Shown piece after piece: positions 26,567 through 40,032 of a stretch of DNA of 64,000 nt. A model generated the notes under the pieces. It was not told the origin of the DNA. It did no database searches and worked only from the letters and a program-made list of their open reading frames with translations. Made by a program: the position numbers and the translations under genes. This stretch comes from Drechslerella dactyloides (Eukaryota > Ascomycota > Orbiliomycetes > Orbiliales > Orbiliaceae): NCBI GenBank assembly GCA_020064725.1, contig JAGTWJ010000017.1:3224001-3288000 (forward strand), in the 5' to 3' direction. The stretch's first letter is position 1; every line of letters starts with the position of its first letter.

Positions 26567-29500
26567 ATGTCTGGGATTCCGAATCCTTTCTATAACCCAA
26601 AGAACACCATGAACAATGATACGCCCAAGTTTGGGCAGACGACGCCGCTCAAAGGTCCAAACCTGTCCGGTACAGGAAGAGGCCGTGGAGGAAACGGTGA
26701 GCCTCAACAATGCAACTCCGTATCCGTCACCGATTGACTACATCTGACGGTATAATGTGCAGTGCCGCCTCCGAGATGGGACGCCCTACCATTGATGAAG
26801 CCGAATGACCCAAAGTGGAAGACTAAGCCCGGCAGTGCGCAGGCACCCATAAATCTGTTGGATTCGTCGCCTGCAGGCCCGATCTCACTCGACAGCTCGC
26901 CTGATATCCTCGGCCCCTTCTCCACGTCACAAACAGGCAACTTTCGTCAGCCCTTTCCCAAAGCGAAACAAAACGATGGCAGCAGTTTCCGCCAACACCA
27001 GTCGAAGCCGTTCGATCCATATGCCCCCTCTAGCAAACATTCAAGCTCCTCGAGTTCGGCTACGGGATCTAGGCCGATGGATGACCTATCACGGTGGGCT
27101 GCCCCGATGAGGGGCACCACCGGCATGATTGGGAGCTCCTGGGCAAAGGCTGGGAAGGGCACTACCTTTACGTCTGATGGCTATATGTACGATGCTAACG
27201 ATTACATGGACTCGAAAGATGCCATGGACAGCATCAAGAGCCTTCTCGACAACATCAACGACGAACCACCCAGCCGGAGGACGAGATCCAAGAAGAAAGC
27301 CGCCGAGGAAGCTGCAGCTGCTGAAGAAGAAGAGGAAGAGGAAGAGGAAGAAGACGGTCATGTCGACGGCCTCAAGGTCACGCTGCTTCCTCATCAAATC
27401 AGAGGCCTCGCTTGGTTGCTCAAGCAGGAAGATAGCAAGGTGAAGGGTGGCATATTAGCAGACGATGTGAGCTTTCCCCAGAAGGTTCCTTGGCTAAAGA
27501 TAGGATTCTAACGGCTCGGTGTCATACAGATGGGCTTGGGCAAAACGATCCAATCGATATCACTCCTCCTCTCGAACCCGATGCCTACTCCTAAGAAGAC
27601 CTCATCCGCTACAGAGCGAGAGAAGTTTTTAAAAGAGCATAAAATCTCGATCAACACACACCGCGGCACACTCATCGTTGCGCCACTAGCTCTAATAAGG
27701 CAATGGCAGGCAGAAATCAAAGACAAGACAGACAATCGCTTCAGAGTCCTGGTCCATCACGGCCCCGCTCGAACAAGGTCTGGAACAGACCTAAAAACAT
27801 ACGACGTCGTCATCACGACGCCCCAAGTCCTTGTCAGCGAGCACAAGGACTCGGTGCCCGACGCTATGATCGGCTGTCTGGACGTCAAGTGGTGGAGAGT
27901 GATCATCGACGAAGCACACACAATCAAGAACCACCTCGCGAAGAGCACGATTGCTTGCTATGCACTCAAGGCACACTTCCGATGGTGTCTGACTGGAACG
28001 CCGCTGCAGAATAACGTGGACGAACTGCAAAGTTTGATCCATTTCCTAAGGGTCGACCCGTATGCCGATAAAGGCAAATGGAAGCAAGACATCACCCGTC
28101 TGTTGAATAGTAACAAGGCAGGACTGGCCCTTAAGCGTATAAGAGCGCTCCTAGGATCCATCATGCTGCGGCGCACAAAGGCCGTTCTGCAAGCTGCTTC
28201 TGACGAACAACAGAAGGAACCAAAGAAGGCGAAGGAATCCGCCAAACCTGACGAGAAGGGCGAAAAGAGCGAGAAGAGTGAGACGAAACTCAAGCTGAAC
28301 ATGGTCAAGCGAAGCGTTAAGACCGTATCGTGCGATTTTGATCAGGACGAAGACGCATTTTACAAGCGCCTTGAATCTCGCATGGACAGCCGTTTGAACG
28401 ACCTGCTGTTTGGAGGTGCGAAACATGGTATGGCTGGAGTCCTGGTCATTATGACTCGGCTGAGACAAGGTATATATGATTAGTTCTTCATGACACACAT
28501 CAGGGGCTAACAATATCGCAGCGTGTAACCACCCTCATCTGATTGCTGGTAAGCTTGCTGAAGATAAAGAGCGAGTGTTCACGAGTACAAGGACGCCGAA
28601 GAAGAGCTCGAAGGGGTCTAAGGCTTCCAGAATGGTCGACGAAGACTCCATCAGCGAAATCGACAATCTCGCAGACATTATGGGTGGCATGAACTTGGAG
28701 GTCAAGGCCTGCGAGGTCTGCCAGACGGGCTTGTCGGATAAGGAGATTGATAAAAGCTACACTCGCTGCAAGCCTTGTCGGGAAGACCTGGGGAACCTCG
28801 GGAAGAAGTACAAGGAAAAGCGAGTTTCATTACGAAGGCAAAGTCTTGGCAGGACTCCAGATGGTGATGATGATGACAGCTTGGATGATCTGATCAACGG
28901 GCTCGGCAAGATCACTGTAGAGGATGAAAAGGACAAGAAGAAGGATAAGAAGAAGGAAACAAAGAGCAAGGCACCTCATGGTCAAAGAAATCGTCGAATA
29001 ATCCTGGATTCTGACGAAGAAGAGGACGAAGATGATGATCAGGAGCATGAAGCTAGTAGAAATGATGATGATAGTGAAGCCGAAGAAGATGAAGATGAAG
29101 ACGAGGAAGACGAGGAAGACGACGATGAAGAGGAAGAGGAAGATGATGAGGAAGATAGCAGAGGCGGCGGACAAGACGGATATCTAGACGACGAGGCCGT
29201 AGAATCGGACTGTGAGGAGTCTGACGAGGAGTTTGAGTCTATCATCGAGGAGTCCACTGGCATCACCCTATCCGAAACCGACAGCGAATACGATTCCGAC
29301 GTGGACGAACCGGACCCTTCCAACTCGTTTGCATCAGCCAAGATTCGGAACCTGATGAAGATCCTCAAGAAAGAAGTGGACCAACAGAACAAGACGATTG
29401 TCTTCTCTGCGTTCACATCCATGCTGGACATGATCGAGCCCTTCTTGAAACACCGAGGCATCAAGTTTGTCCGATATGACGGGAAAATGAAGAACGACGA

Positions 29501-30140
29501 GCGAGAACGTAGTCTTGAGTACCTGAGGAAATCCCCGAGCTGTCAGGTTTTACTGTGCAGCTTGAAGTGCGGAGCGCTGGGGTTGAATCTAACAGCGGCG
29601 AATCGAGTGGTCATTCTGGAACCGTTCTGGAACCCGGTAAGCATTTATTCTCCTAAGCCTAACGTCCACGATCGTCACTAACATGTCATCGGTTGCATAT
29701 AGTTCGTTGAAGAGCAGGCTATCGATCGCGTCCACCGCATCGGACAAACCTCAGATGTAGTGGTCTACAGGATGATCATCGGCAACACTATCGAATCGCG
29801 AATCCAGGAGTTACAAGACAGAAAACGAAAGATTGCGGAAGCCGCCTTTGGCAGTGGCGACCTCCTCCAGAAGGGTGAGGCCGGCAAATTGACAAAGGCC
29901 GACCTTCTATTCCTGTTCAAGAAGGATGCGGAGCAGCTTCACAATGACGACGAAGAGCTCGCGTTCGCGATTGGGAACAAGCTGAATCTAATGGACAACA
30001 GCATGTCCACTCGAGACCAGGACACGTATTCGACGGAGTCGAGTTATCGCGGTTCTGGTGAGAAATCGTCGAGATCTGGTGGTAAGTCCCGGCAACGCGT
30101 CGAGAAGAGGGTGGAATCACAGCTTTACGGACGAAGGTGA
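26567..30140 (+). CDS. SNF2-family DNA-dependent ATPase (1108 aa)
   Basis: Five exons: 26567-26696, 26763-27466, 27530-28469, 28522-29636 and 29703-30140. Walker A ADDMGLGKT (277-285) is split between exons 2 and 3. Motif II is IIDEAH (about 403-408), motif III is LTGTPLQN, and the C-terminal lobe has GLNLTAANRVVILEPFWNP and VHRIGQT. The enzyme should remodel protein-DNA complexes in the nucleus. The arrangement resembles the Rad5/Uls1 branch, but the spacer between the lobes has a four-cysteine CxxC-x15-CxxC knuckle (about 653-675) where those proteins carry a RING finger. A very long Asp/Glu run follows it, and a shorter Glu run lies before the Walker A. No HIRAN domain was seen. The Lys/Arg-rich end may direct nuclear import. 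Exact orthology is unresolved. Confidence 0.92.
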
Positions 30141-31242
30141 TGATATGGGTGGTTACTTCTGGAGGAACGAACGTCTCGAGGTAGCTGGGCTATCGAACGA
30201 TTGGTCACGGCCACTGGTATCTGTTTGGTCCATTTACGTAGCATATACATCTGGTTCTTGCTCGCAAGTGTAGGTATATATCTGGCATTGGGTTTCGGTT
30301 AGTCTCGGGGCCAGGTGCAAGTCTGGCCTCGAGACCGGTCTCGTTGGCGCGGCTATGCAGGCGTGCTTAGTCTCAGGGCAGACGCCGAGGCTTGCTGTTG
30401 AAAAAAGGCATGTTATAATTTTCTGTTCACGATCTACTAGGACGAATCTCATGACCGCCTTATGGCAGGCAACATGCTGCAAGAAGTTCGAGGCTCGCAT
30501 CCTCAAATAGAATTCATCAGGTAGAGAGTACAGATCGGCTTGGGATAAGGCTAGCTTGGCGTGCACGTGTCGGGACACCTATAGTATCCAGTATGGGCCT
30601 GTCAGCGATTTGGCCAAGTGCAAGAGCCATCGGCCGGTTGATGTTTTAGGGGGAATGAAGCATCGCGCTGCTATTCCCGATCCGCCGTAGAGGCTTCCAT
30701 GTGGGCAGAGCGCGTCGTACGCAGCCCGTGGCGCCAGGGCCCGCGGTCTTATCGATAGCGGTGCATGGAGGCTGGTGGAGTTGGTGGGGCAGGTCGAGCC
30801 TAAAACTGTCTAGCTGGCAGCAACAACCTGGCTCAGCGACAAAAAAAAAAAGTTTGGTGCAGCGCTCTCTGCAGCAGCAGAAAAATTTAAAACCTCTGGC
30901 GAGACGTCTGGACCGCTCTTTCTCCCTCACTCATCATCCGTCGCGTCCTTTTACTTCACCCTCCGCCGTTCTTTTCTCTAGAGATTCTCTGTCGCCGGAT
31001 ACCGTCAAGCACTGGTACCCACCTTGTTACAGTACGGTTTGCCTGGCTCGTTTACTTGAAGCTGCTTGCGCTTTGATCCTGCCCGTGCTGCACCACCTCG
31101 TTCCCCCTCACCGTCCTACCGCAGCTAACGTTACCTATATAGTCTTGCTGCCAGGCAGGCAGAAACGCAGCAGAATCGCACCTTCGAGAACCTCCGCTAC
31201 CATCATCTTTTCACCTTACCGTCTTACCCATCGCGTTCCAAA
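30141..31242. other. Intergenic: 3' end of SNF2 gene and KAP123 promoter
   Basis: The first half should contain the SNF2-gene 3' region. From about 30.9 kb the sequence becomes C/T-rich and free of coding signal, as expected for the KAP123 promoter and leader. A 12-base A run at 30840-30851 is the only simple repeat. Confidence 0.55.
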
Positions 31243-34200
31243 ATGGCGGAGTTCGACGAGCAACAGTTCCTCTCTCTGCTAGAGGCCATCCTCCAGCGTA
31301 CGTTGTCAGCCCGCGTTGCCTGTTGTATAATGCAGCCAGAGCTTAGAGCTAACCCGCTCAACCAGCGAACACCGAGATCGTCAAGCAGGCTACGACGACA
31401 TTGACCAAGGACTTCTTCTCCAAGCCGCAGTCGCTACCGCTACTCGTCAAAGTCCTCGCAAACCACCCAAGCCAACCGCTTCGCCAGGTTGCAGCTGTTC
31501 AGGCATCCAAGCTCGTCAACCAGTTCTGGCAGGGAAGCTCGGGCAAGGAGTCTGAGCTCGAGGGACAGAAGGAGCAGATCCGGCAGAATCTCCTCCAGGC
31601 TGCTGTCAACGAACAAGCTTCGATCGTCAAGCATGCGACTGCCCGTGTCATCTCCACTATTGCCAAGCTCGACCTCCCGGAGGGAAAATGGTCCGACTTG
31701 CCAGGACACCTCCACCAGGCCGCAACGTCGAACAGGGTTACTGACCGTGAACTTGGTGTTTTCATCCTCTTCACCCTTATTGAGACATTTGAGGAGCAGT
31801 TCTCGGATAAGTGGGCGGATTTCTTTACCTTGTTCACCCAGACGCTGCAGGACCCAGAGAGCCTGCAGGTCCGAGTCTACACCCTGATGGCTCTGGGTAA
31901 GATGGCAGAGACATTCGACGCGGACGACGATACCGACAGCATCAAGAAATTCAAGGGTCTGCTGCCGCGCCTTGTGGAAATACTGAAAGAAGTCATCAAC
32001 GGTGGCGATTCCAAGATGCTCGACCAATGCTTCGAAGTGTTCATCAGTCTCCTGAGCGCGGAGGGTGCTTTGATCGGTAACTACTTGAAGCAGCTCATCG
32101 AGCTCATGATGAATCTGGCAGAAAACACTCAGAACAGCCTAGACGTTAGGTCCAAGGCCCTCAACTTCCTCTTGACTTGCGTCCGGCTGCGCAAGATGAA
32201 GATCCAGTCCCTCAAGTTGGGAGAACCTTTGACTCTATTGGCCATCAAGATCGCAGCGGAGCCACAGGAAGACGACGAAGGTGGAGACGACTCAGCTCCT
32301 AGCAGGATCGCCATCCTCATGATTAATTTCCTGGCTGATGCCCTCCCACCGTCTCAGGTGGTCCTCCCTCTGATGAAGACCCTCGGACCATACATCCAGA
32401 GCCAGAATCCGAATGAACGACGAGCTGCACTTCTCGCAATTGGCGCTTGCGTTGAAGGTGCTCCAGACTTTGTTGCAACGCAAATAGAGGCTGTGGTCCC
32501 CGTGATCCACAATGCTCTTTCCGATCCTGATATGCAAGTCCGCAAGGCTGCTCTTCAAGCTCTTGCTAATCTTGCCGACGAGGTTGGAGAGGACATCGGC
32601 CAATACCATGCCGAGATCGTCCCAATCCTGATCCAAATGCTCGACGTTCAAGGCGATAGTCTCAGCATCAAGCGGGCCTGCTGCTACGCTATCGATGCTG
32701 TCTTGGGCGAAGTTGACGCTAAGGAGATGCCCGCCTACCTCGACTCGATCATGCCCCGGTTGAGCGCCATGTTCACTCAAGATGATGTCTCCCTCAAGAC
32801 TGCGGCTGTCGGGGCCATCGCATCCACTGCCCGCGGATCTTCACAGCAGTTCCAAAAGTACTTTGAGAGCACGATGAACGCCTTGGGTACCTGTCTGACA
32901 CTCAAGGATGGTGAAGATGAGCTCAACCTGCGGTCCGTTACTTTGGATTGTATGGGCGCTATCGCGGAGGCTGTCGGATCCAGGGCCTTCACTCCATATG
33001 TTCAGCAGCTGATGCAGGCCGCAGAGGAGTCTATCAAGCTTGATCACACTCGCTTGAAGGAAGGCGCCTTCTCCTTCTGGGCAATCCTTGCAAAGGTCTA
33101 TGAGAACGAATTCAGTCCTTTCTTGGGCTCTGTCGTCGACACGCTCCTCGAGAGCATTGAACAAGCGGAGTTGGAAGACGACGACGATGACGACGACGAA
33201 GCACCGACGCTGATTTCGGAGATCGGAGGGACCAAGCTCGAGACACCCCTCGTTGTCGCTGACATGATTGACGACGATGATGACGACGATGCCTGGGACT
33301 TTGCCGCTGTTACTGCCGTCTCCATGGAGAAGGAAGTCGCAATTGACGCTATCGGCGAAATCATCTCTCACTGCACGGCATCCTTCACGCGTGAGCAGCT
33401 GGAGAAAATTGTCGACTGTCTCATCAGCAAGCTGAACCACATGTACGAGGGTGTTCGCAGGGCTGCTATCGATACCCTCTGGCGCACGTACGCTGCAACT
33501 TGGTCCGCACAGACAAAGGCTGGTGTCATGGCACCATGGGAGTCCGGCCTGCCTCTGAAGGTCCAGCCGTCGGAGGAACTCCGCAGCCTTGGCAGCCTGA
33601 TCATGGCGCGAACCCTCGCAATGTGCGTTCAGGAGACCGAGAGGGAGGTCGTCACCGCCGTCGCACACAACATGGGAGAAACACTCAAGATCTGTGGCCC
33701 ATCCATCCTGGCAGATGAAAAGGGAAATATTGTCACCGAGTGCATGACTCAGATCAGCCTGATCCTCAGCAAGAAGCACCTCTCGCAGCTCGAAATGGAC
33801 GACGACGGAGAACTCATCGATAGTCTCGATGAGAGCTCGGAGTATGACTGGGTTCTGATTGAATCCGCCTTCGACTGGCTGCAGGGCTTCGCTGCCGCTC
33901 TCGGTCCTACCTTTGCTGGCGCATGGACCAAACTTAGCTCGGACGTGCTCAAGTATGCATCATCAAGCGAGAGCATCGAGCGCTCGCACTCAGTTGGTGT
34001 CACCGCCGACTGCATTCGCTACATGCGTGAGGGTTGCACAATCCACACGGCCTCCCTCATGCAGGTTCTCATTCGCAGACTCGGCGACGAGAACTTCGAG
34101 GTCAAATCCAACTCGGCGTACGGAATCGGTCTCTTGTGTTTCTACAGCCAGGACAAGACCGAGGTCACGAAGCATTATAACACAATCTTCTCCAAGCTCG

Positions 34201-34659
34201 AGATCTTGTTCGAGACTCAGAAGCACCGAGGGCGCGATAACGCTTGTGGTTGCGTTGCGAGAATGATCATGGCGAACATCGATGCTATCCCGGACCTGGG
34301 CCAAGTTCTCGATGTCCTGATCGGTGTCTTGCCACTTCAGGAAGACTATGAGGAGAACGAGCCAATTTACACGATGTTTGTGCAACTTTGTAAGTGCCAC
34401 TTACCCTTTTGGCGATCGCTCTTTTATCCTGCGTGTCCTTTTTGTGGAACGTTGCAGTTCACGAACAATGCTAACGTGCGGAATGCGTGTGCGTACAGAC
34501 AAGAACCAGAACCAGGCTGCCTTTGCCCGAACGGATAGACTGTTGCCTCTTTTCGAAAAGGTTTTGAATACGCCATACGAGGAGAACAAGAATCCTCTGC
34601 TCGACTCGACCCGCAGCCAGCTCCAAGAGTTGGTTGCCTTTATCCACCAGAACAAATAG
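31243..34659 (+). CDS. KAP123: Importin beta-4 / karyopherin Kap123 (1079 aa)
   Basis: Three exons: 31243-31297, 31366-34389 and 34499-34659. It is an all-helical HEAT-repeat protein whose N-terminus (MAEFDEQQFLSLLEAIL, then VAAVQASKLV) matches the importin-beta N-terminal Ran-binding region. Two acidic loops, one around EDDDDDDDEA and another with seven consecutive Asp before AWDF, lie mid-protein as in Kap123 homologues. Length is close to yeast Kap123 (1113 aa). It imports ribosomal proteins and histones into the nucleus and releases them on binding Ran-GTP. The last intron (34390-34498) was placed because reading through it loses the conserved C-terminus ending FIHQNK. The long open frame that continues through this intron is an artefact. 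Confidence 0.95.
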
Positions 34660-35098
34660 ACGCCTACTAGATCATACATGACTTTCTTGTGCTAGCTTAC
34701 ATCATGACCATCTTAGCGATCGAGATTCTTGTCAATGGCAACGAGTGGTTGTATCCACTTTTCCTTCTCGTTGGTCGCTTCTGTCCATTCTACTTACAGG
34801 CGTTCTGCATCTCACCGATTCATGTCACCCATCCTGTTCCGTTTCTTTCTTTTAATACGACCTCCCTGTTGTTACGATCATTTAGATAGACTTGCTGCTC
34901 ATAATGTCCTTCGTCATCGTTAAAAGTTAATCGAGTTGAATTACCGTTCCTACAGCCCCGTCATGCGGCGTTGCTCGTTTCGCGATAGATGTGATACATA
35001 CATATAGCGCTTTTCAAACAAGATATTAATTTAAGGCTAACCGGTTACAGATCGCGCGAAATGAAAGATTATTGACGAGTTAAATCAGCCGGATCATG
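34660..35098. other. Convergent 3' region
   Basis: A 439-bp gap between the stops of KAP123 (+) and the UstYa-family gene (-). T-rich after KAP123, consistent with 3' untranslated sequence. Nothing else seen. Confidence 0.6.
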
Positions 35099-36271
35099 TC
35101 ACATACTCATCCAGTCAAAGTCCCACGGCGTCGCTGCATCTTCAAACACAGCTGTCATATTCGCCGCCGGCGACGGCAACTCCACATAATTGCTACCCTC
35201 TGCGACCCTCACAAGCTTATTCAGTACCTCTTCGCTTATTCTATTCTCCTGTTGCCAACGCTGCAGCACGCTGTAGTCTCGGCACTGCTTGTTGACACTG
35301 AAGTCCGGGAACGGGTGCCTCTGCGTCTCGACCCAGTTCAGCGTGACGACGTCCAGCGTCGCCTGGCACATGAGATTCTGCAGTAAGACACCCGCACAGT
35401 GGCTCAGATGGACCCAATGCAGTCTGTTCTTTTTCATCTCCTTTGCTTTGTCGCGGTAGTGATCCGAGAAGACCGCCTTGCGCAGCGCGTTCAGGCAGTG
35501 GATTTGATGCGCAGTGTCGAGGAGTGCGATGTGCGTGTCTGGTGGGAAACCGAGGGACTCAGGAAGCCGCACGGCTGTCGAAGGGTCTTTGCCAAGTTTC
35601 TTGACGGCGGATGATGTGATTGGGAAGGAGACGACTTCGGCGACGGATTCCCAGGCTGCGTCGACCTCCGGGGATGGTGGTAAGCGGTAAATAGACGGGT
35701 TCGGACCCGGGAAGAGGGTACCATTTATGCGCTCGGTTCTTATGGGGACGTCGATTATGTCGAGTAGCGGTGCTAAGAGCAATGTTAGCGCAATCGCTCT
35801 ATCCAGTTCAACGGGGGACTCGCAGCCAGGTCACGCATACAGTAGAGTCGAGGAGTCGAGTCCCGTTTGTGTTTCCAAGTACATCCACCGATTATATTAC
35901 CTGAGCATGGTATCAGCTCGTGACTTACAGTAGTAAGAAATCGCCTTGAGCTCTTCATTTAGCCCCCGCCCCGAATAGAAGGTCTGGTAGTAGCAGAACG
36001 CCGACCCGAGCAGTAAGGAAAGGTTGAGCAGCGTCAAGCACGTCTGGATGCTCGGCGTCCGCCATGGCGTATAAAGCGAGGAGCACTCGGAGATACTCGA
36101 GTCCGTGTCTGTGACTGAGGAGAAATCATCTTTCCCGCAACGACTAGACCCTAAGAGCGTCTTTTCGCTGTCAGTGTCCGTATCGACGTCAATGTCGAAC
36201 GACCGCCGACAGGGGAGGCTGTTGTATTTTCTGTAGTGTTGCGTTGTGAAGATGTCCATGGTGTCGAACAT
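35099..36271 (-). CDS. UstYa-family (DUF3328) oxidase-like membrane protein (338 aa)
   Basis: Two exons, 36271-35929 and 35772-35099, with a 156-bp intron. The cytosolic N-terminus is Ser/Asp-rich. One membrane helix lies at about 76-96, followed by the lumenal domain. The domain begins ISYYSPL and carries both diagnostic motifs: HQIHC (203-207) and HLSHC (236-240) with the following LLQNLMC. In ustiloxin, cyclochlorotine and asperipin pathways, UstYa/UstYb proteins carry out oxidative cyclisation or oxygenation of ribosomal peptides or other natural products in the secretory route. No recognisable core biosynthetic gene or second UstYa gene lies within 10 kb, so it is an orphan copy here. 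Residues of both HxxHC motifs are intact. A downstream ATG (Met5) is an alternative start. Confidence 0.9.
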
Positions 36272-38561
36272 TATCTCGAAGCTTCACACACCGGGTTGGA
36301 TTCTGAGACAATGCAATGGGAATTTATAAAGCGGGGTACGGTTGTGGAAAAGCGCTCAGGTGGCGATATCCCACTTCCAGGCCGGACGATCGAAGTTGTA
36401 TATAAGGCCCGCGCATCGATCGGGAACACACTGACAAATGGTAACCAGAGTCGGGTTACCTAAGTCGTTATTAATTGGTCAAACGGAGACTGTCGAGCCG
36501 ACGATGCATGCAAATGCAAGTACTAGTGCCCAGGATGGTATCTTGTCAAACTTGGTACAGCAGATTGCATCGATTTGCGTTTGGAGAACCAAATTTTAAG
36601 CGTTTCCTCGAATTTCTCGAATTTCTAGTGGGTGGGTTGCCGGCGGACCGGGGTGTTGAAATATAGGATGTAACGCCTGTACTACTACGAAAGGAATAAT
36701 AGTTCTCTTGTCTCGGAAGCTTAAGTGATGGAGATTGTAGCGGCCTTTTTTAATGCGGTCGAGTCTGGCCAATATGTATACCCTCCATTCATTATTTTTT
36801 TATGACCACAAAGGTTATCCCGCAGTTGATCGGTATTGATAATAATCAAGGCGTCCAGCGAGCTTTTGGCGAATAACAATTTACATAAAAATATACAATA
36901 AAATCAGCGGCGAGACTATACCAGTAGTCTGATTAATCGATCCACAATCAAGCTCGATTTCGCAGAATAGTCGCCTACACGCATAGTCATTCCCCAAGTT
37001 AAAGCGTGTGGCATACTTGTACGTTGACGTTTGATATGCTGTATCTATCGCTCCTGTCAATCGAGTATGCTTGCTGTGCTCCCGACAAGTAGGTAATCCG
37101 GGCAGCTCATTGAGCCAGCACTTTCAGTTCTTCTGCTGTAGCCAATAGTAACCCGGAAAAGACTATCATGCGTGCATTGATTCGGTATCGAGATCTGGTT
37201 TCACCTGCCGTCTTGATCTCTGTATAACTATGGGCTTCGGATCTATATTTCGATCGAGACTGATGCAGGTAACTAGAGCGAGAGTTCGATATAAAAATGC
37301 ACCCGATGGCTGTACTCGACAAAAGCTGGAGCTTTAGAGACTCGCATAGAAGACATGTTGCACAGGCATGCATGTTACAGTTTGACACTCACAGGTCCAC
37401 GAGATCCCGAGATTTAGAAGTTCGCCTCTAGATACAAACATGAGAACCATTGCATCTCGTGATGTGATCGTCACACCGAGATATTAATATATAAGGAAGC
37501 TAGAAAGACACGCTGTGTATCGCGATATGCAAATCATTTGTCAGCCCTATCAGCTTCTGCATGTGACACACGCGATGAATGCCTCAATTTGGCGCCTGAT
37601 ATATCGGTATCGGTTCGGCCAGCCAGTTAGTATATGGCAGCCAGGAGCTAGAGGTGTTCTAGACCCACGTCTCTATTGGTTCTGAACGAATTTATGAACA
37701 ATACTTAGCGCCCGAATCCACTTGATCAATCTTTCGGCGTAGCCAAGCTTTCTCGCATGCTGGGACACCAGTGCACGAGGTTTACACAAACGAACTTGTG
37801 GCACTCGATATGTCTGCAGGGCGATACTCTAACCTCCCGACGGGGGAAACTACAACATCGGCAACGCCGAATTCACGATATCTGAGGGGCTCTAGATATC
37901 TGGACTGATATATGCACGCGCACGCACAGTGGAGATATCATGAAAGCTCAGAATCACGCTATCTTGAAACTTTCCATAATTACAGTTACAATCAGCAATA
38001 TCCGTCATATAAATATGTAGCCGATACATGTCACCAATCTTCAGGATTCCGCTCTCTTCAACATGTCTCAGGACCTGAATTGATAAATTTGCCCAACTTG
38101 AACCAGCTACACGAGGTAGGAATGATTTGTCAACTTCGTCCTACGGCTTGTACTTTGCCATCCAAAGTCGTTCGATCTGGAAGGAGATTCTGATCCCGAT
38201 GCATGGCTACTCGCATAGGGTATAACGTTGCGCTGCCATCCTTGCCGTCAAGTGGATTTCGACTCTAGATCCTCATCTACCGCCACTTTTGATATCGTGA
38301 GCTTCATGTTTCTTCCGTGCCATTGCTGCTGCCTAGAACTGTCGGCTGTAATACGTAAACTACAATCTTACTGTTGTAGAAGGTGAGACTTCCAACTCGG
38401 CCGGTTGAACTTTTGAAACCATAAGAATGACCGAAGCTTGTCTTCCATCTGGATCAGTTATGTGTGAGAGCTCCAAAAGTCACTTCGTCAAGCTAGATAT
38501 CGATTCTGACCGGACCCTAGGAGGCAAATGAAATGACGATATCGACTTGATAGGCTGCGAG
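36272..38561. other. AT-rich gene-poor region
   Basis: No supportable gene in about 2.3 kb. The first few hundred bases are the UstYa-family promoter. Open frames at 37107-37388 (-) and 37912-38193 (+) have no signal peptide, domain or splice pattern. I searched by eye for repeated Lys-Arg-delimited peptide units, as found in UstY-type precursors, and found none. Confidence 0.5.
36323..36328 (-). promoter_or_regulatory. TATA box of the UstYa-family gene
   Basis: On the minus strand TATAAA sits 52 bp upstream of the start codon at 36271, so the leader would be very short. Confidence 0.45.
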
Positions 38562-38569
38562 CATAAATA
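38562..38569 (+). promoter_or_regulatory. TATA box of the Lys-Arg peptide gene
   Basis: CATAAATA lies about 155 bp before the ATG at 38718, nearly the same spacing as in the other small peptide gene at 2050/2227. Confidence 0.4.
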
Positions 38570-38717
38570 GCGCCGAATCCCACCTTGCCTTTATGTGCTC
38601 AGTAACTCTGAAAACGCCTTCATAGCTAAACTGATTAAAATCTATAATCATCTACTATCTTGCATAATACAACAGTCGCTGATACTTCGAAATCCACCAC
38701 CTATCTGCTATTTCATC

Positions 38718-38912
38718 ATGTTATTCTCCAAATCTATTCTGGTGTTCGCGTTGATGGCGCCTCTGGCACTTGGCACAGTAATCCCTATGGTGAAGCGAGA
38801 CCACGAAAAATCATGTAAGGCGCGAACCTCAGGCCATAACATCAGTCATAGTAATCGCAATGCTAAGCTGACCCCATGAGTCTTTATAGTCAATGCAGAA
38901 CTATACAGGTAA
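38718..38912 (+). CDS. Tiny secreted peptide precursor with Kex2 site (39 aa, putative)
   Basis: Exons 38718-38814 and 38890-38912 are joined across a 75-bp intron (GTAAGG donor, GCTAAG/GCTGAC branch candidates, TTTATAG acceptor). The product has a clear signal peptide (MLFSKSILVFALMAPLALG), then TVIPMV, then Lys-Arg at 26-27, then a 12-residue remainder starting DHEKS and ending LYR. The design resembles secreted pheromone or KexRiPP precursors, but there is only one core and no cysteine. An additional intron starting at 38908 could extend the peptide by a few residues. It lies 2.4 kb from the UstYa-family gene. The signal peptide and intron are convincing; the exact C-terminus is not. Confidence 0.5.
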
Positions 38913-39923
38913 CTACTAGATTGGCTTTATATTCAAGTTCTTAGAGCGCATGTCGGGGCTTAGGCTACCGAGCGATCGTTGAGACGGTTGAAAATTCTTA
39001 TTAACCGGAAACACTACTTTTATGCTGCAGTGCAAATCACGTTGACGTTGGCAAGCGATCGCATGATGGAGCTAATACCTTCAATTCTATTCACGAGTAA
39101 GGTTTCACCGCAGATCCTGATCATACCGGGTATCGAATGCTTAAGCACAGCATCTGCAGAGGTTTCAAAACTAATATATGTGCACCGATAGACCACATGC
39201 TAGCAAGGAAAAGCGATCTCATGACAAGCTCGCACCTAACCTTGAGGTTTATAAGTGGGTTACAATTTCCGAACTGGAGTCCCAAGATCAACTTGGATTG
39301 CTGATTAGCCGATGATGTGAGAAATAGAGGCGAACGTGTCGATTATGTGAATACTAGAAAGCGCGAGCCCGAACCTGTCAAGAAATTCGAGGAGTAGATA
39401 TCCTCAAGGACAGATGAATTAATTTGACTGTGGATATGGAAATGAATGTTGAGGATGGGAGGGTATAAGCTAGGCGGGCAAGAGGACAGATCGATTCTTG
39501 GCCTCGGCGTAGGAATTATGTCATTGAGATAATGAGCTTTTAAACTTATGACGGTACGCGTATACGAAATGAACATCAATGCATGCCTGTGGTATTTTTC
39601 ATGAGTAAACCATTTCTTATAAGCTTAGTAACGTTGTAACTTGAAGTTTATTTCTTGCAAGCCGCATCGTGATGAAATGTGAATTTGAAATGCTGGGGAA
39701 ACGAGTTACTTAGACAAGTAATCAAGCTTCACGCTTGGGCATTTTCGAGCCCATAAGCTAGCTCTAGCGTGTACGCGTATACGAGAAGTGGTCCTCTTTC
39801 TCCCGCCGAGATTATCGGCGTCCAGCCAGCATTCTCCCGGATATCGGGAGCAGACCGGCTAAATGATTGGTCGGATAAGCCCTGAGTTTGATATAGCACA
39901 ATAGCGCCGGAGGTGAGTTAATA
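38913..39923. other. Gene-free stretch before the tRNA
   Basis: About 1 kb, AT-rich, with short open frames only (for example 39343-39579 minus). No repeat or domain recognised. Confidence 0.5.
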
Positions 39924-40032
39924 AGTCCTATAACTCAGTGGTAGAGTGTCGTTCTTATATGGAGAGTCTAGGTGATACTAGCTTCATATGGAAGAAATGC
40001 GAAGGTCGCGGGTTCGAATCCCGTTTGGACTA
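39924..40032 (+). tRNA. tRNA-Ile (UAU) with intron
   Basis: Acceptor arm AGTCCTA pairs with TTGGACT at 40025-40031 (one mismatch), discriminator A. The D arm is ACTC...GAGT with loop AGTGGTA (A box). The anticodon loop CTTATA starts at 39954 with anticodon TAT at 39956-39958. The intron is about 39960-39996 and contains CATATG, able to pair with the anticodon loop. The variable loop is AGGTC, and the T arm is GCGGG-TTCGAAT-CCCGT with a good B box (40011-40021). Stem TCGTT/TGCGA has one mismatch at its loop end. Introns are typical for tRNA-Ile(UAU) in fungi. Two mismatches leave some chance that it is a decaying copy. Confidence 0.75.
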